A DNA stretch of 64,000 nt, taken from Bog-159 sp963738375. GTDB taxonomy: Bacteria > Acidobacteriota > Terriglobia > Bryobacterales > Bryobacteraceae. A program made the translations under genes and the position numbers. Shown here piece by piece: positions 52,283-60,800 of the stretch (position 1 is its first letter; each line of letters starts with the position of its first letter). The notes under the pieces were generated by a model. It saw nothing but the letters and a program-made list of their open reading frames with translations, was not told the origin of the DNA and ran no database searches. The stretch lies in NCBI GenBank assembly GCA_963738375.1, contig CAVTWL010000012.1, positions 62,001 through 126,000 of the forward strand, in the 5' to 3' direction.

Positions 52283-54142
52283 ATGACCGACGATAACGGG
52301 TCATCGACCGGCGCTCGAGTTCCGCCGGATATTGCCCAAGCCGCCGTCGAACGGCTTCTCGATAGTCCGTACTTCTCCAATTCGCGCCGCCTCAGCGACT
52401 ATCTGCGCCTTATCGGCAGGAAAGCGATCGCCGGCGAAACGGCCGGGATCGGCGAACGCCTGATCGCACTAGAAATCTATGGCCGCGAAGGGGATTACGA
52501 CTCCGCGACCGACTCGATCGTGCGCGTGGAAGCCAACCGGCTTCGCGCCAAACTGCGCGCCTACTATGAAGCGGAAGGCGCAACCGATCCGGTTCGCGTG
52601 CGCTTGCCCCAAGATTGTTTCATCCCGGTTTTCGAGGATGCCCAAGCCTCCAATTGCGCCGTGACGCTCGCTCCGAAATCCCATCGCACCCAACTGGCTT
52701 TAACGATAGCCGTGACCTTGGCCGCCGTTACCACCATGGCGGCACTCGCGCCGTTTACCCGCCGCATCGTCGGTGGGGCCAATTCCATCGCGGTGCTGCC
52801 CTTCTCCACCAGCAACAGCACACCCGACAAAGACTACATCTGCGACGGGCTCACCGAGCAAATCACCAATCAACTCGGCCGGTCCGGAAAGCTGCAGGTA
52901 GCCGCGCGCCACTCCGCGCAGCAGTTCAAGGACCGCGCCGGCGACGTCCGACAGATCGGCCGACAGTTGCACGTGGACCTGGTCCTTGACGGCGGTCTGC
53001 GCTTTACCGGCCGGGAGATCGAATTTTCCGCGCACCTGTACGACACCCACACCGGCCATCAGCTTTGGTCGAAGGCCATCACGCGGCCCAGCGCCGAAAT
53101 GGCCAGCTTACAGAACGCCGCGTCCACGGAGTTGGCCGCGGCGCTCCACCTGGATGACGCCGCCGTCCATCGCCCGTCGCACGAGTTCACCAACGATGCG
53201 GTGGCGCTGGATTCCTATTTGCAGGCGCGCTACCTGTTCAACAGCCGCAAGCCCGAGAACCTGTGGAAGAGCGTCGAACTCTACAAAGCCGCGCTGCACG
53301 AGGATCCCAATTTCGCGCTGGCCTACGCAGGTCTGGCGGAAGGCTACGTGGTCCTCGCCTCTAACGAAAATCAGGACATGTATGCCATGTCCGCCTTAGC
53401 CCGCCAGGCTGTCAACCACGCCCTCGGCCTCGACCCAAGACTTCCGGAAGCGCTGCTCACGAAGGCGGCGACACAGGAAGACCGTGACTTTTCCGTCCTC
53501 GAACGCGACTACCGCGCGGCGCTGGCGGCCAATCCCAGCAACGCCATCGCGCATCACTGGTGGGGGCTGAATCTGTTGGCTGTGGGACGCTTCGCCGAGG
53601 CCGAAAACGAAATCCGCCAGGCTTTCCTGCTGGATCCACTTTCCCTCCACATCGGCGCCAATATTGGCGCGGTCTTTTATTGCAGCCGCCGCTACCAGGA
53701 CACCATCGACCAGGAACGCAAGATTCTCGATCTCGACCCCCACCTGCTCATGGCGCGGCTTCTCACGGCTCGCGGGTACGAAGGACTGGGCCAGTACAAG
53801 CAAGCCGAGCAAATCCTTTTGAACATTCCCAAGTCCGAAACCAGCGCGGGGGTGCTCGCCGACCTCGGGCACGTCTACGCCGCGTCCGGCAACCGCGCGC
53901 GCGCCTTCCGCGCCATGGAAGACCTGACTCGCATGGCGAAAACACGGCACGTCTCTCCGTACCATCTGGCGTTCATTCAAGCCGGTTTAGGCAACCGGAG
54001 TGAAGCCATGGCCCTGCTGGAACTTAGCTTTGAGCAGCACGATGCGCCACTGGCCTATCTGCGCGTCGACCCCCGATGGGATCCTCTCCGCGGCGATCCC
54101 CGCTTCGAGCGAATTGTTCATGCGCTCAGCCTTGACAAATAA
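52283..54142 (+). CDS. Regulatory-type protein with TolB N-terminal domain and TPR repeats
   Basis: 619 residues from ATG 52283. An N-terminal module (LLDSPYFSNSRRLSDYLRLIGRKAI, YDSATDSIVRVEANRLRAKLRAYYE, VRVRLPQDCFIPVFE) is common in Acidobacteria before TolB-like domains. A helix (LALTIAVTLAAVTTMAALA) follows, then a TolB N-type domain (NSIAVLPFSTSNSTPDKDYICDGLTEQITNQL) and about eight TPRs. It probably senses or scaffolds something at the membrane. Before the gene, arms ACGACT and AGTCGT (52224-52229, 52247-52252) form a short dyad that may be an operator. Confidence 0.8.
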   Translation: MTDDNGSSTGARVPPDIAQAAVERLLDSPYFSNSRRLSDYLRLIGRKAIAGETAGIGERLIALEIYGREGDYDSATDSIVRVEANRLRAKLRAYYEAEGATDPVRVRLPQDCFIPVFEDAQASNCAVTLAPKSHRTQLALTIAVTLAAVTTMAALAPFTRRIVGGANSIAVLPFSTSNSTPDKDYICDGLTEQITNQLGRSGKLQVAARHSAQQFKDRAGDVRQIGRQLHVDLVLDGGLRFTGREIEFSAHLYDTHTGHQLWSKAITRPSAEMASLQNAASTELAAALHLDDAAVHRPSHEFTNDAVALDSYLQARYLFNSRKPENLWKSVELYKAALHEDPNFALAYAGLAEGYVVLASNENQDMYAMSALARQAVNHALGLDPRLPEALLTKAATQEDRDFSVLERDYRAALAANPSNAIAHHWWGLNLLAVGRFAEAENEIRQAFLLDPLSLHIGANIGAVFYCSRRYQDTIDQERKILDLDPHLLMARLLTARGYEGLGQYKQAEQILLNIPKSETSAGVLADLGHVYAASGNRARAFRAMEDLTRMAKTRHVSPYHLAFIQAGLGNRSEAMALLELSFEQHDAPLAYLRVDPRWDPLRGDPRFERIVHALSLDK

Positions 54143-54166
54143 TCGCCAGTCCGCTATCCACGAATA

Positions 54167-55198
54167 GTGGTCAATCCGCCTGGCCTGTCACAACTCTTGC
54201 AAGCCGTCCGCGAAAACAACCTCGCAGCCGTACGCGCCGCTATCCAAGCCAGCCCCGACCTCGCGCGTCATCCCCGTGTGGTGGTAGCCGCCGGTGGACG
54301 CGCGCTGCAGCCGGCTCTTGTTTTGCTGAAGAAAGCCGGCGCCGACCTCAATGCCGTGTGGCGCAATTATCGCCCTCTCCACAACCTGCTTCAGGAAGAC
54401 GCGCATGCCGTTGCCGGGAAGCCGTCTCCTGCCCGCATCGCTTGTCTCGAATGGCTGCTGGCGAACGGCGCGGATCCCGAACTGCCCGGCGCATGGCCGT
54501 CGTCCCGCGCGATCCTAGTAGCGGCCTTTGTGGGTTCGCACGACTATATCAAGGTACTGCGGAGAGGAGGCGCCAAGGTCGACGGTTTCGCCGCCGCCGC
54601 TCTCGGCGATCGCAATCTGGTCGAAAAAGACCTGCGAAGGAACCCGGCTTTCGTGCGCGCCCGGGACATCGGCGGTCTCACCGCCTTGCAATGTGCCGCC
54701 GGTTCACGCCTTCCCAAAGCAGATACCCTGGCGGCCGCCCAGCTTCTGATCGACGCCGGCGCCGAAGTGGGCGCGCTCACCCGCTCCTGGTCCGAGGACG
54801 TGAACGCCGTCTACTTCGCGGCCCGCCGCGAAGACCTGACCATGTTCGAGCTGTTGCTGGATAGCGGCGCGGATCCAACCGATGCGCTCGCGCATGCCGT
54901 TTGGGGCAAAGCGTTCGATCTGGCCGAAGCGGCGCTGCGCCACGGCGCCGTCGTCGATTGCGCCGTCGCCAACGGCAAGCCCTTGCTGAACGACGTCATC
55001 CGCTGGGGGCAGATTCCGCAAACGATGTGGCTCCTGGCTCACGGGGCCAGCCCCAATGTTCCCGACGAGCGCGGTTGGACCGCCGTTCACCAGGCCGCTT
55101 CGCGCGGCAATGCACGCATGCTTCGCGCCGTCCTCGAGGCCGGCGGCGACGCCACTCGCCTCGATCGCGAAGGGCGCACGCCGCGTGGTTTGTCCTAG
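54167..55198 (+). CDS. Ankyrin-repeat protein
   Basis: 343 residues from GTG 54167, 24 bases after the TolB/TPR gene. Ankyrin repeats are recognisable by ALVLLKKAGADLNAVWRNYRPLHNLLQ, LEWLLANGADPELPGAWPSSRAILVAAF, AQLLIDAGAEVGALTRS, MFELLLDSGADPTDALAHAV, TMWLLAHGASPNVPDERGWTAVHQAASRGNARMLRAVLEAGGDATRLD. No enzyme or membrane segment is visible. It serves protein binding. Its stop TAG and the stop of the converging giant gene share the palindrome CTAG at 55195-55198. Confidence 0.88.
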   Translation: MVNPPGLSQLLQAVRENNLAAVRAAIQASPDLARHPRVVVAAGGRALQPALVLLKKAGADLNAVWRNYRPLHNLLQEDAHAVAGKPSPARIACLEWLLANGADPELPGAWPSSRAILVAAFVGSHDYIKVLRRGGAKVDGFAAAALGDRNLVEKDLRRNPAFVRARDIGGLTALQCAAGSRLPKADTLAAAQLLIDAGAEVGALTRSWSEDVNAVYFAARREDLTMFELLLDSGADPTDALAHAVWGKAFDLAEAALRHGAVVDCAVANGKPLLNDVIRWGQIPQTMWLLAHGASPNVPDERGWTAVHQAASRGNARMLRAVLEAGGDATRLDREGRTPRGLS

Positions 55199-57125
55199 TT
55201 CTGATTAGTCAAGGCGAAACCGGGGCTGGTGACCAGCGTCCCCACCTTGGCCGTCACGGTATAACTGCCTACCGTGCCGTTGGCGGTAAATACCGGCGCG
55301 GTCGCGACTCCCGTCGCGCTGGTCTTCGCCGTATTGACGCCGCCCGCGAAGGTTCCGCTCGCTCCGCTGGCAGGCGCAGTGAACGTCACCGTCACACCAG
55401 CCACCGGGTTGCCGAAGCTATCTTTCACCGAGGCCGTCAGGCGCTGCGCGAAGGCGGTATTGATGGTCGCCGTCTGAGGCGTGCCGCCGGCCGTCTTGAT
55501 GGTAGCGGCCGCGCCTGCCTGATTGGTAAGGGCGAAGCCGGGACTGGTAGTCACGGCGCCGGCCGCCGCCGTCACGGTATAGCTCCCGGCCGTGGTGTTA
55601 GCGGTAAACACCGCCGCCGTGGCCACGCCGGACGCATTCGTGGTGGCAGTGTTGACTCCGCCCGCGAAGGCGCCGCCGGCGCCGCTCGAAGGCGCGGTAA
55701 ACGTCACCGTCGCGCCGGACACCAGATTGCCGTAAGTGTCCGACACGGTGGCCGCCAGATTGGTGGCAAACGCCGTGTTCACCGTCGCCGTTTGCGGGGT
55801 CCCGGCGGTTGCCACGATGGCCGCCGCCGCACCGGCGGTATTGGTCAGCGAGAATCCCGGGCTCGTTGTCAGGGAGCCCACCGCCGCCGTGACCGTATAG
55901 GCGCCCGCCACCGTATTGGCCGTAAACACCGGCGCAGTAGCTACTCCGGAAGCATTGGTAGTCGCCGTATGCACGCCTCCCGCGAAAATTCCGCTTGCGC
56001 CACTCGCCGGCGCGCTGAACGTTACCGTGGCTCCCGCTACCGGATTGCCGAAAGAATCCTTCACCGTCGCAGCAAGCTGTGTGGCGAAAGCCGTGTTCAC
56101 CGCCGCCGATTGCGGCGTCCCGGCTGTTGCCGTGACCGAAGCCGGCGCACCGGCTTTATTTGTCAGCGCGAATCCTGGGCTAGTCGTGAATGTCAGCGCT
56201 TTCGCCGTCACCGAATACTTGCCCGCAATATCGTTGGCCGTGAATACCGGCGCCGTCGCGACGCCTGCTGCGTTGGTGATAGCCGTATTCGCCGAGCACG
56301 CAAACGTGCCGCTGGCCCCGCTCGTAGGGGCGTTGAACGTAACCACCACGCCCGGTACCGGCGAACCTCCGGAATCGGTCACCGTGGCCGCCAGAGCCGT
56401 CGCGAACGCCTTGGCCACCACCGCCGTCTGCGGCGTTCCCGCCGTGGCCTTGATCGCCGCCGGGGTGTTTGCCGCGCTGATGGTCAGGGTCACCGGAACG
56501 GTCATCGCCTGCGATTGCTGGAAGTACTGCACGAACGTCATTTCACCGGTGTAAGTGCCGGCGGGCAGCGTCGTCGCGCTAACGGTTGCCGTCACGGTCG
56601 TGGGCGTGCTGCAGCAACCGCTGCCCTTGGGGGATATCGAGAACCACGCGCCGCCGTTGCCGGTATACGCCGTGCCGGTAAATGCGATCGCCGCGCCGAC
56701 GGCAGCTACCGAAACCGTTTGCGGCGCTGGATTCGAGCCGCCCAAAGTCATGCTGAAATTGAGCGGGGCCGGCTGGGTGAAGACACTCGTTCCGATGGTC
56801 ACACTGACCGGAACGCTGACGCTTCCGCTTGCGGAACTGAACACCAGCTCTCCGGTATACGTTCCCGCTACCAGGCCCGCGCCGGGCAGGTTCGCGGTAG
56901 TCACGCCGACGGTCACGGTATTGGGCGCGGTACCGCTGGCGGCCGAAGCGGTCAGCCAATTCCCGTTGTCGGAGGTGGCCTTGGTCAAGGTCCAGTTCAG
57001 CGTACCCGCTCCCGCCGCTCGAATCTGCAGCGTCTTCGATGGCGGATTGCCGCTGCTGGGCGCGAACGAGAAACTCACCAGCCCCGGCACGTTGTCGAAA
57101 GCGGTCCACACGAAACGACCGTGAG
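55195..57125 (-). CDS. C-terminal part of the giant BACON/Big_1 protein
   Basis: This frame carries the last part of the gene that starts at 60073; above about 57110-57125 the true frame is the neighbouring one (57075-59561), and the break lies in the stretch after PVTLTVV. Here one BACON pair (DNVPGLVSFSFAPSSGNPPSKT, NWLTASAASGTAPN, GCCSTPTTVTATVS) is followed by four bacterial Ig group 1 repeats of about 103 residues (ATAGTPQTATVNTAFATNLAATV, DSFGNPVAGVTVTFTAPASGASGTF, GVATAPVFTANTVAGAYTVTA). It ends in PGFALTNQN without an anchor. The four repeats are close in sequence and must have duplicated recently. Confidence 0.8.
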
Positions 57126-59561
57126 GGTCACCGGTATGGTCATCAGCAGGTTTCTCTGGAAATATTGCGCTACGGTGATTTCGCCGGTATACGTGCCGGC
57201 GGTTAGAGTGGATGCGTTCACGCCAACAGTAATATTGTTGGGGGTGCTGCAGCATCCGTTGCCGGTGGTCGAAACCGTCAGCCAGTTGCCACCGTTCCCG
57301 GTGTATCCGGTCACGCTGAACGCGATGGCCGTGCCGGTTCCTGAAACGGGCAGAATCTGAGGCAGCGGGTTGGCGCCACCCTGGCTCATCACGAAGCTGA
57401 TCCCGTTCAGTTGGTTGAAGACGTTGGGCCCGACCGTCACGCTGACCGGAACGGTTACCACATCGCCGGTTGCGGTCAGCACCACTTGGCCGTTGAACGT
57501 GCCGGCGGTAAGGCCTTTGCCCGGCAGGTTGGCGGTCACCACAGACACGGTCACATTGGAAGGCGCCTTGCCGCCGGCGGCGGTCACCGTGAGCCATGCG
57601 CCGCCGTCCGCGGTGCTCCCCTTAGCCGTATAGTTTAATGTTCCACTTCCGGCGTTGCGCACTTGCAGCGTTTGCGAAGGCGCGCTGCCGCTGGTCCGCA
57701 TGAAGAAGCTCAGTTGCCCCGGCAGGTTGTCGAAGAACGCAACCGTCGGCGCCGCTACCGTCAGCGTAACCGGCACCGTCAGGTTCTGGTTCTGCTGGAA
57801 ATACTGCACGATGGTGATTTCACCGGTATATATGCCGGCTGGCAGGGTAGACGCGTTCACGCTCACGGTAAGCGCTTCCGGCGTGGAGCAGCACCCGCCG
57901 CCGGTATTCGAAAGCGCGAGCCAGGCGCCGCCCGACGCCGTGAACACCGATGCGCTGAACGCGATGTTGGCGGAACCGGTACTCGACACAGCGATGATCT
58001 GGGGCAGGGGATTGGCCCCTCCCTCGGGCATGGTGAAATTGATCGCGTTGATCTGCGTGAGGACGCTCGTACCTACCATCACGCTTACCGGGATGGTAAC
58101 TTCCTGTCCCGTGGTTTGCAGCACGATCTGTCCGTTGTACGTGCCGGCTGCCAGTCCAGCGGAAGGCAGCAGGGAGGGGTTGATCGAAAAGCTGACGGTC
58201 GCCGGCGCCGTGCCGCTGGCGGCCGATGCCGTCAGCCATTTTCCGCCATCGGCGGTGCTCACGCCCAGCGTCCAATTCAGAGTGCCCGTTCCCGCGTTCC
58301 GGATCTGAATCGATTGCGGGGCCGGCGCTCCGCCCCCGGTCACCAGCGAAAAGCTCATCTGGCCGGGCAGAGTGTCGAAGTAGGCGGACGATCCCGATGC
58401 GACCACCGTGAGAGTGACGGGGACGGTCATCGCCTGTGTCTGTTCGAAATATTGCAGGACCACGATCTCGCCCGAATACACCCCCGGCAGGAGCGTCGCG
58501 GCATTCACGCTGATGGTGTCGGTAAAGGGCGTGCCGCAGCAATTTCCGCCGGTGTTCGAAGCCACCAGCCAGTTGCCGCCGTTGGCGGTATAAACAAAAG
58601 CGCTGGCTGCGATTTGCGTCCCCGTGCTGGCAATGGTCAGAAGTTGGGGCAGCGCCTCGCCGCCCTCAACGATGGTGAACTCAATCGGATTCACTTGCGT
58701 GAATACATTGGCGCCCACGGTCACCGTGACCGGGACGGTGGTCGCGTCCGTACCGCTTTCCAGCAGCACCTGGCCGTTATAAGTTCCGGCTGTCAGGCCC
58801 GCGCCCGGTAGTGCCGATGTCACGATGCTGACCGAAAGGCTGGAGGGGGCTGTCCCGCTGGCGGCGGAAAGCGTGAGCCATTTTCCGCCGTCGGCGGTAA
58901 TGCCGGAGGCGGTCCAATTGAGTGTTCCCGTTCCGCCATTGCGAATGGGAATCGCCTGCGCCGCCGGTGTTTCGGTGGTTGTGCGGAAGAAGCTCAACTC
59001 ACCCGGCAGGCTGTCGAAGTACGTGGTGCTCGGCGCCGTCACGGTAAGTGTTACTGGCACGGTCAACGCCAGGCTGTCCTGGAAATACTGCAGGAACACG
59101 ATTTCGCCGATATAAACTCCCGGCGCCAGGCTGCCGGGATTTACGCTTACCGTGATGCCTTCCGGAGTGGCGCAGCAGCCGCCGCCGCCGTTGGAGACGG
59201 TCAGCCAATTGCCGCCCGTTCCCGTATACACCGCGGAACTGAAAGCGAAGTTGGCCGTGCCGTTGCTGGCGATGTCCAGAACCTGCGGCAATGTGCCGCC
59301 GCCTTGCGGCGCTGTAAAGTACAGCGGATTCACTTGGGTGAAAACCGAATTGCCTACTTGCACGGTAACCGGTACAGTTACGCTGCCGCCGGTGGTCTTA
59401 AATACCAGTTGTCCGATATAAGCGCCGGCTACCGCGCCGGCCCCGGGCAGCGCCGATGGGACAATGCCAACTTTGACCATGGATGGCGCGGCGCCAGATG
59501 CAACGGGAATGCTGAGCCAACTCCCGCCGTCCGCTGTGGAACCGGTTACCGTCCAATGCAA
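57075..59561 (-). CDS. Middle part of the giant BACON-repeat protein
   Basis: About four and a half units of a two-domain repeat of roughly 213 residues. Each unit has a BACON-type domain (LNWTxxxSTADGGxWLTxSAASGTAPS), a stretch AGTYNGQxVLxTTGxxVTVPVTVxVG, and a second domain with FTxPxGGANPLPQxLxIxSTG and GGNWLTVSNxGGGCCSTPExITVSVN, then AGTYTGEIxxxQYFQQ. It is exported, probably as a fibre. Unlike BACON domains of gut bacteria, no glycosidase is attached. The frame links at about 59612 to the signal peptide fragment and at about 57110 to the C-terminal fragment by single-base changes. Confidence 0.8.
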   Translation of the reverse strand: MHWTVTGSTADGGSWLSIPVASGAAPSMVKVGIVPSALPGAGAVAGAYIGQLVFKTTGGSVTVPVTVQVGNSVFTQVNPLYFTAPQGGGTLPQVLDIASNGTANFAFSSAVYTGTGGNWLTVSNGGGGCCATPEGITVSVNPGSLAPGVYIGEIVFLQYFQDSLALTVPVTLTVTAPSTTYFDSLPGELSFFRTTTETPAAQAIPIRNGGTGTLNWTASGITADGGKWLTLSAASGTAPSSLSVSIVTSALPGAGLTAGTYNGQVLLESGTDATTVPVTVTVGANVFTQVNPIEFTIVEGGEALPQLLTIASTGTQIAASAFVYTANGGNWLVASNTGGNCCGTPFTDTISVNAATLLPGVYSGEIVVLQYFEQTQAMTVPVTLTVVASGSSAYFDTLPGQMSFSLVTGGGAPAPQSIQIRNAGTGTLNWTLGVSTADGGKWLTASAASGTAPATVSFSINPSLLPSAGLAAGTYNGQIVLQTTGQEVTIPVSVMVGTSVLTQINAINFTMPEGGANPLPQIIAVSSTGSANIAFSASVFTASGGAWLALSNTGGGCCSTPEALTVSVNASTLPAGIYTGEITIVQYFQQNQNLTVPVTLTVAAPTVAFFDNLPGQLSFFMRTSGSAPSQTLQVRNAGSGTLNYTAKGSTADGGAWLTVTAAGGKAPSNVTVSVVTANLPGKGLTAGTFNGQVVLTATGDVVTVPVSVTVGPNVFNQLNGISFVMSQGGANPLPQILPVSGTGTAIAFSVTGYTGNGGNWLTVSTTGNGCCSTPNNITVGVNASTLTAGTYTGEITVAQYFQRNLLMTIPVTLTVVSCGPLSTTCRGW

Positions 59562-60073
59562 GCTTCCGCCGCCCCCGTTTTCAATTTGAATGAATTGTGC
59601 TGGTGGCGTCCCCCCCCGGCTGTCATCGAAAAGCTGGCTTGGCCCGCGACATCGCCAAAATACGTGGCGCCGGCGGCCGCGACCGTCAGCGTCACCGGCA
59701 CCGTCATGCTGGGCGTGCCGTTGAAGTATTGGGCAATCAGGAGCTGGCCGCTATAAGTCCCCGCCGCCAGCGAAGCAACGTTCACCGAGACCGTAATCGC
59801 CTCCGAGGTCGAGCAGCATCCGTTTCCCGTGGGCGTCGTGGATAGCCAGTTGCCCCCGCTGGTGGTGGATGGCGTCACGCTGAATGCAGTCGCTGGACTG
59901 CTGGTTACAGTCATCACTTGCGGTAGGGGATTGGCCCCGTTCACCACCGCTGTAAAGGATAAACCGGGGATGTTGGCGAATGTTTGTGCGTTCCCCAGCG
60001 TCGCGGCCGCCAGAAAGAATACAGTGGTAGACAGTGCCGCCCAGAGTTTACCCGATGACCGTAAGATTGCCAT
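59546..60073 (-). CDS. N-terminal part of the giant BACON-repeat protein with signal peptide
   Basis: ATG 60073 follows GGGAGAAC; the frame upstream to 60184 is spurious. Signal peptide (SSGKLWAALSTTVFFLAAATLGNAQ), then the first BACON unit (FTAVVNGANPLPQVMTVTSS, GGNWLSTTPTGNGCCSTSEA, TYSGQLLIAQYFNGTPSMTVPVTLTVAAAG). The correct frame is lost at the 8-base C run 59610-59617; one extra C restores it to the middle fragment. The rest of this frame down to 59546 is then not real. In all the protein would be about 1,625 residues. Confidence 0.8.
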   Translation of the reverse strand: MAILRSSGKLWAALSTTVFFLAAATLGNAQTFANIPGLSFTAVVNGANPLPQVMTVTSSPATAFSVTPSTTSGGNWLSTTPTGNGCCSTSEAITVSVNVASLAAGTYSGQLLIAQYFNGTPSMTVPVTLTVAAAGATYFGDVAGQASFSMTAGGGRHQHNSFKLKTGAAEACIGR

Positions 60074-60210
60074 ATGTTCTCCCATAACGCCCATTACTTG
60101 CCCACGCGGCCCGCCCGGTGATAGCATTCCGACTAGGCCGCTCCGCACGATACCATAGCCGGGCCCGGTGGACCTACTACGCATTGCGCAATCGCGTGGA
60201 AAAAACCGTC

Positions 60211-60792
60211 ATGCGGCTTCGAAATATTGGAACAGCACGCGGATTTTTTTCCGGGGTTCCGGACGGCACCCCGCAGGAGCGCCGCGCGCTCGACAATCTG
60301 TTTAGCCTGACCTATGAAGAATTGCGCCGCCTGGCATCCACGGTTCGCCGGGGAGATCCCAATGCCACTCTCAGCCCGACCACGCTGGTGCATGAAGCCT
60401 GGTTGAAAATGGCGAATTCGCCCCGCCTGGGCGATACCTCCCGCCTCCATTTCAAACGCATCGCGGCGCGAGCCATGCGCCAGTTATTGGTGGAAGCCGC
60501 GCGCCGCCGCACTTCGCAAAAGCGCGGAGGCGATGGCGGACCGGTGGTGGTTTTCGACGAATCGCTGGACGCGGCCGCTTCCTACGGCAACGATTTGCTG
60601 GCGCTCGACACGGCCCTGGACGATCTGGCGCGCATGAGCCCGCGCCAAGCCATCCTGGTGGAAAGCCGCTTCTTCGGCGGCTTGGACGTAACCGAAACGG
60701 CGACCCTGCTGGATGTCTCCGAAGCCACCGTTCTGCGCGACTGGCGCGCGGCCAAAGCGTGGCTGGCGAACGAACTGCGCAGGGCCGGCTAA
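60211..60792 (+). CDS. ECF-type sigma factor of the acidobacterial kinase-linked class
   Basis: 193 residues from ATG 60211; the open frame reaches upstream to 60118 without a good start. Region 2 is LFSLTYEELRRLASTVRRGDP, SPTTLVHEAWLKMANSPRLG and FKRIAARAMRQLLVEAARRR; region 4 is MSPRQAILVESRFFGGLDVTETATLLDVSEATVLRDWRAAKAWL. It is the sigma-70 X6-like class that precedes Ser/Thr kinases with TPRs in Acidobacteria. The kinase starts eight bases after its stop, so phosphorylation may control sigma activity. The ribosome binding site is poor. Confidence 0.88.
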   Translation: MRLRNIGTARGFFSGVPDGTPQERRALDNLFSLTYEELRRLASTVRRGDPNATLSPTTLVHEAWLKMANSPRLGDTSRLHFKRIAARAMRQLLVEAARRRTSQKRGGDGGPVVVFDESLDAAASYGNDLLALDTALDDLARMSPRQAILVESRFFGGLDVTETATLLDVSEATVLRDWRAAKAWLANELRRAG

Positions 60793-60800
60793 GGCGCAAA

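Larger units (their letters stand above)
55195..60000 (-). repeat. Coding repeats: six BACON pairs and four Big_1 units
   Basis: The six Cys-Cys sites of the BACON pairs lie near 59815, 59172, 58537, 57888, 57250 and 56611, that is at steps of 635-649 bases. The four Big_1 units occupy about 55195-56480 with a period of about 320 bases. Confidence 0.75.

Noticed and set aside
54901..57360. An 819-codon open frame on the plus strand opposite the giant repeat gene
   Set aside because: Its translation is Arg/Gly/His-rich with no motif; it is the mirror of repeat-coding, GC-rich DNA on the minus strand.
24880..60000. Regular repeats that might be a CRISPR array or non-coding satellite
   Set aside because: All repeats are in coding phase, 255-650 bases long and degenerate at third positions; no short identical repeats with unique spacers occur.
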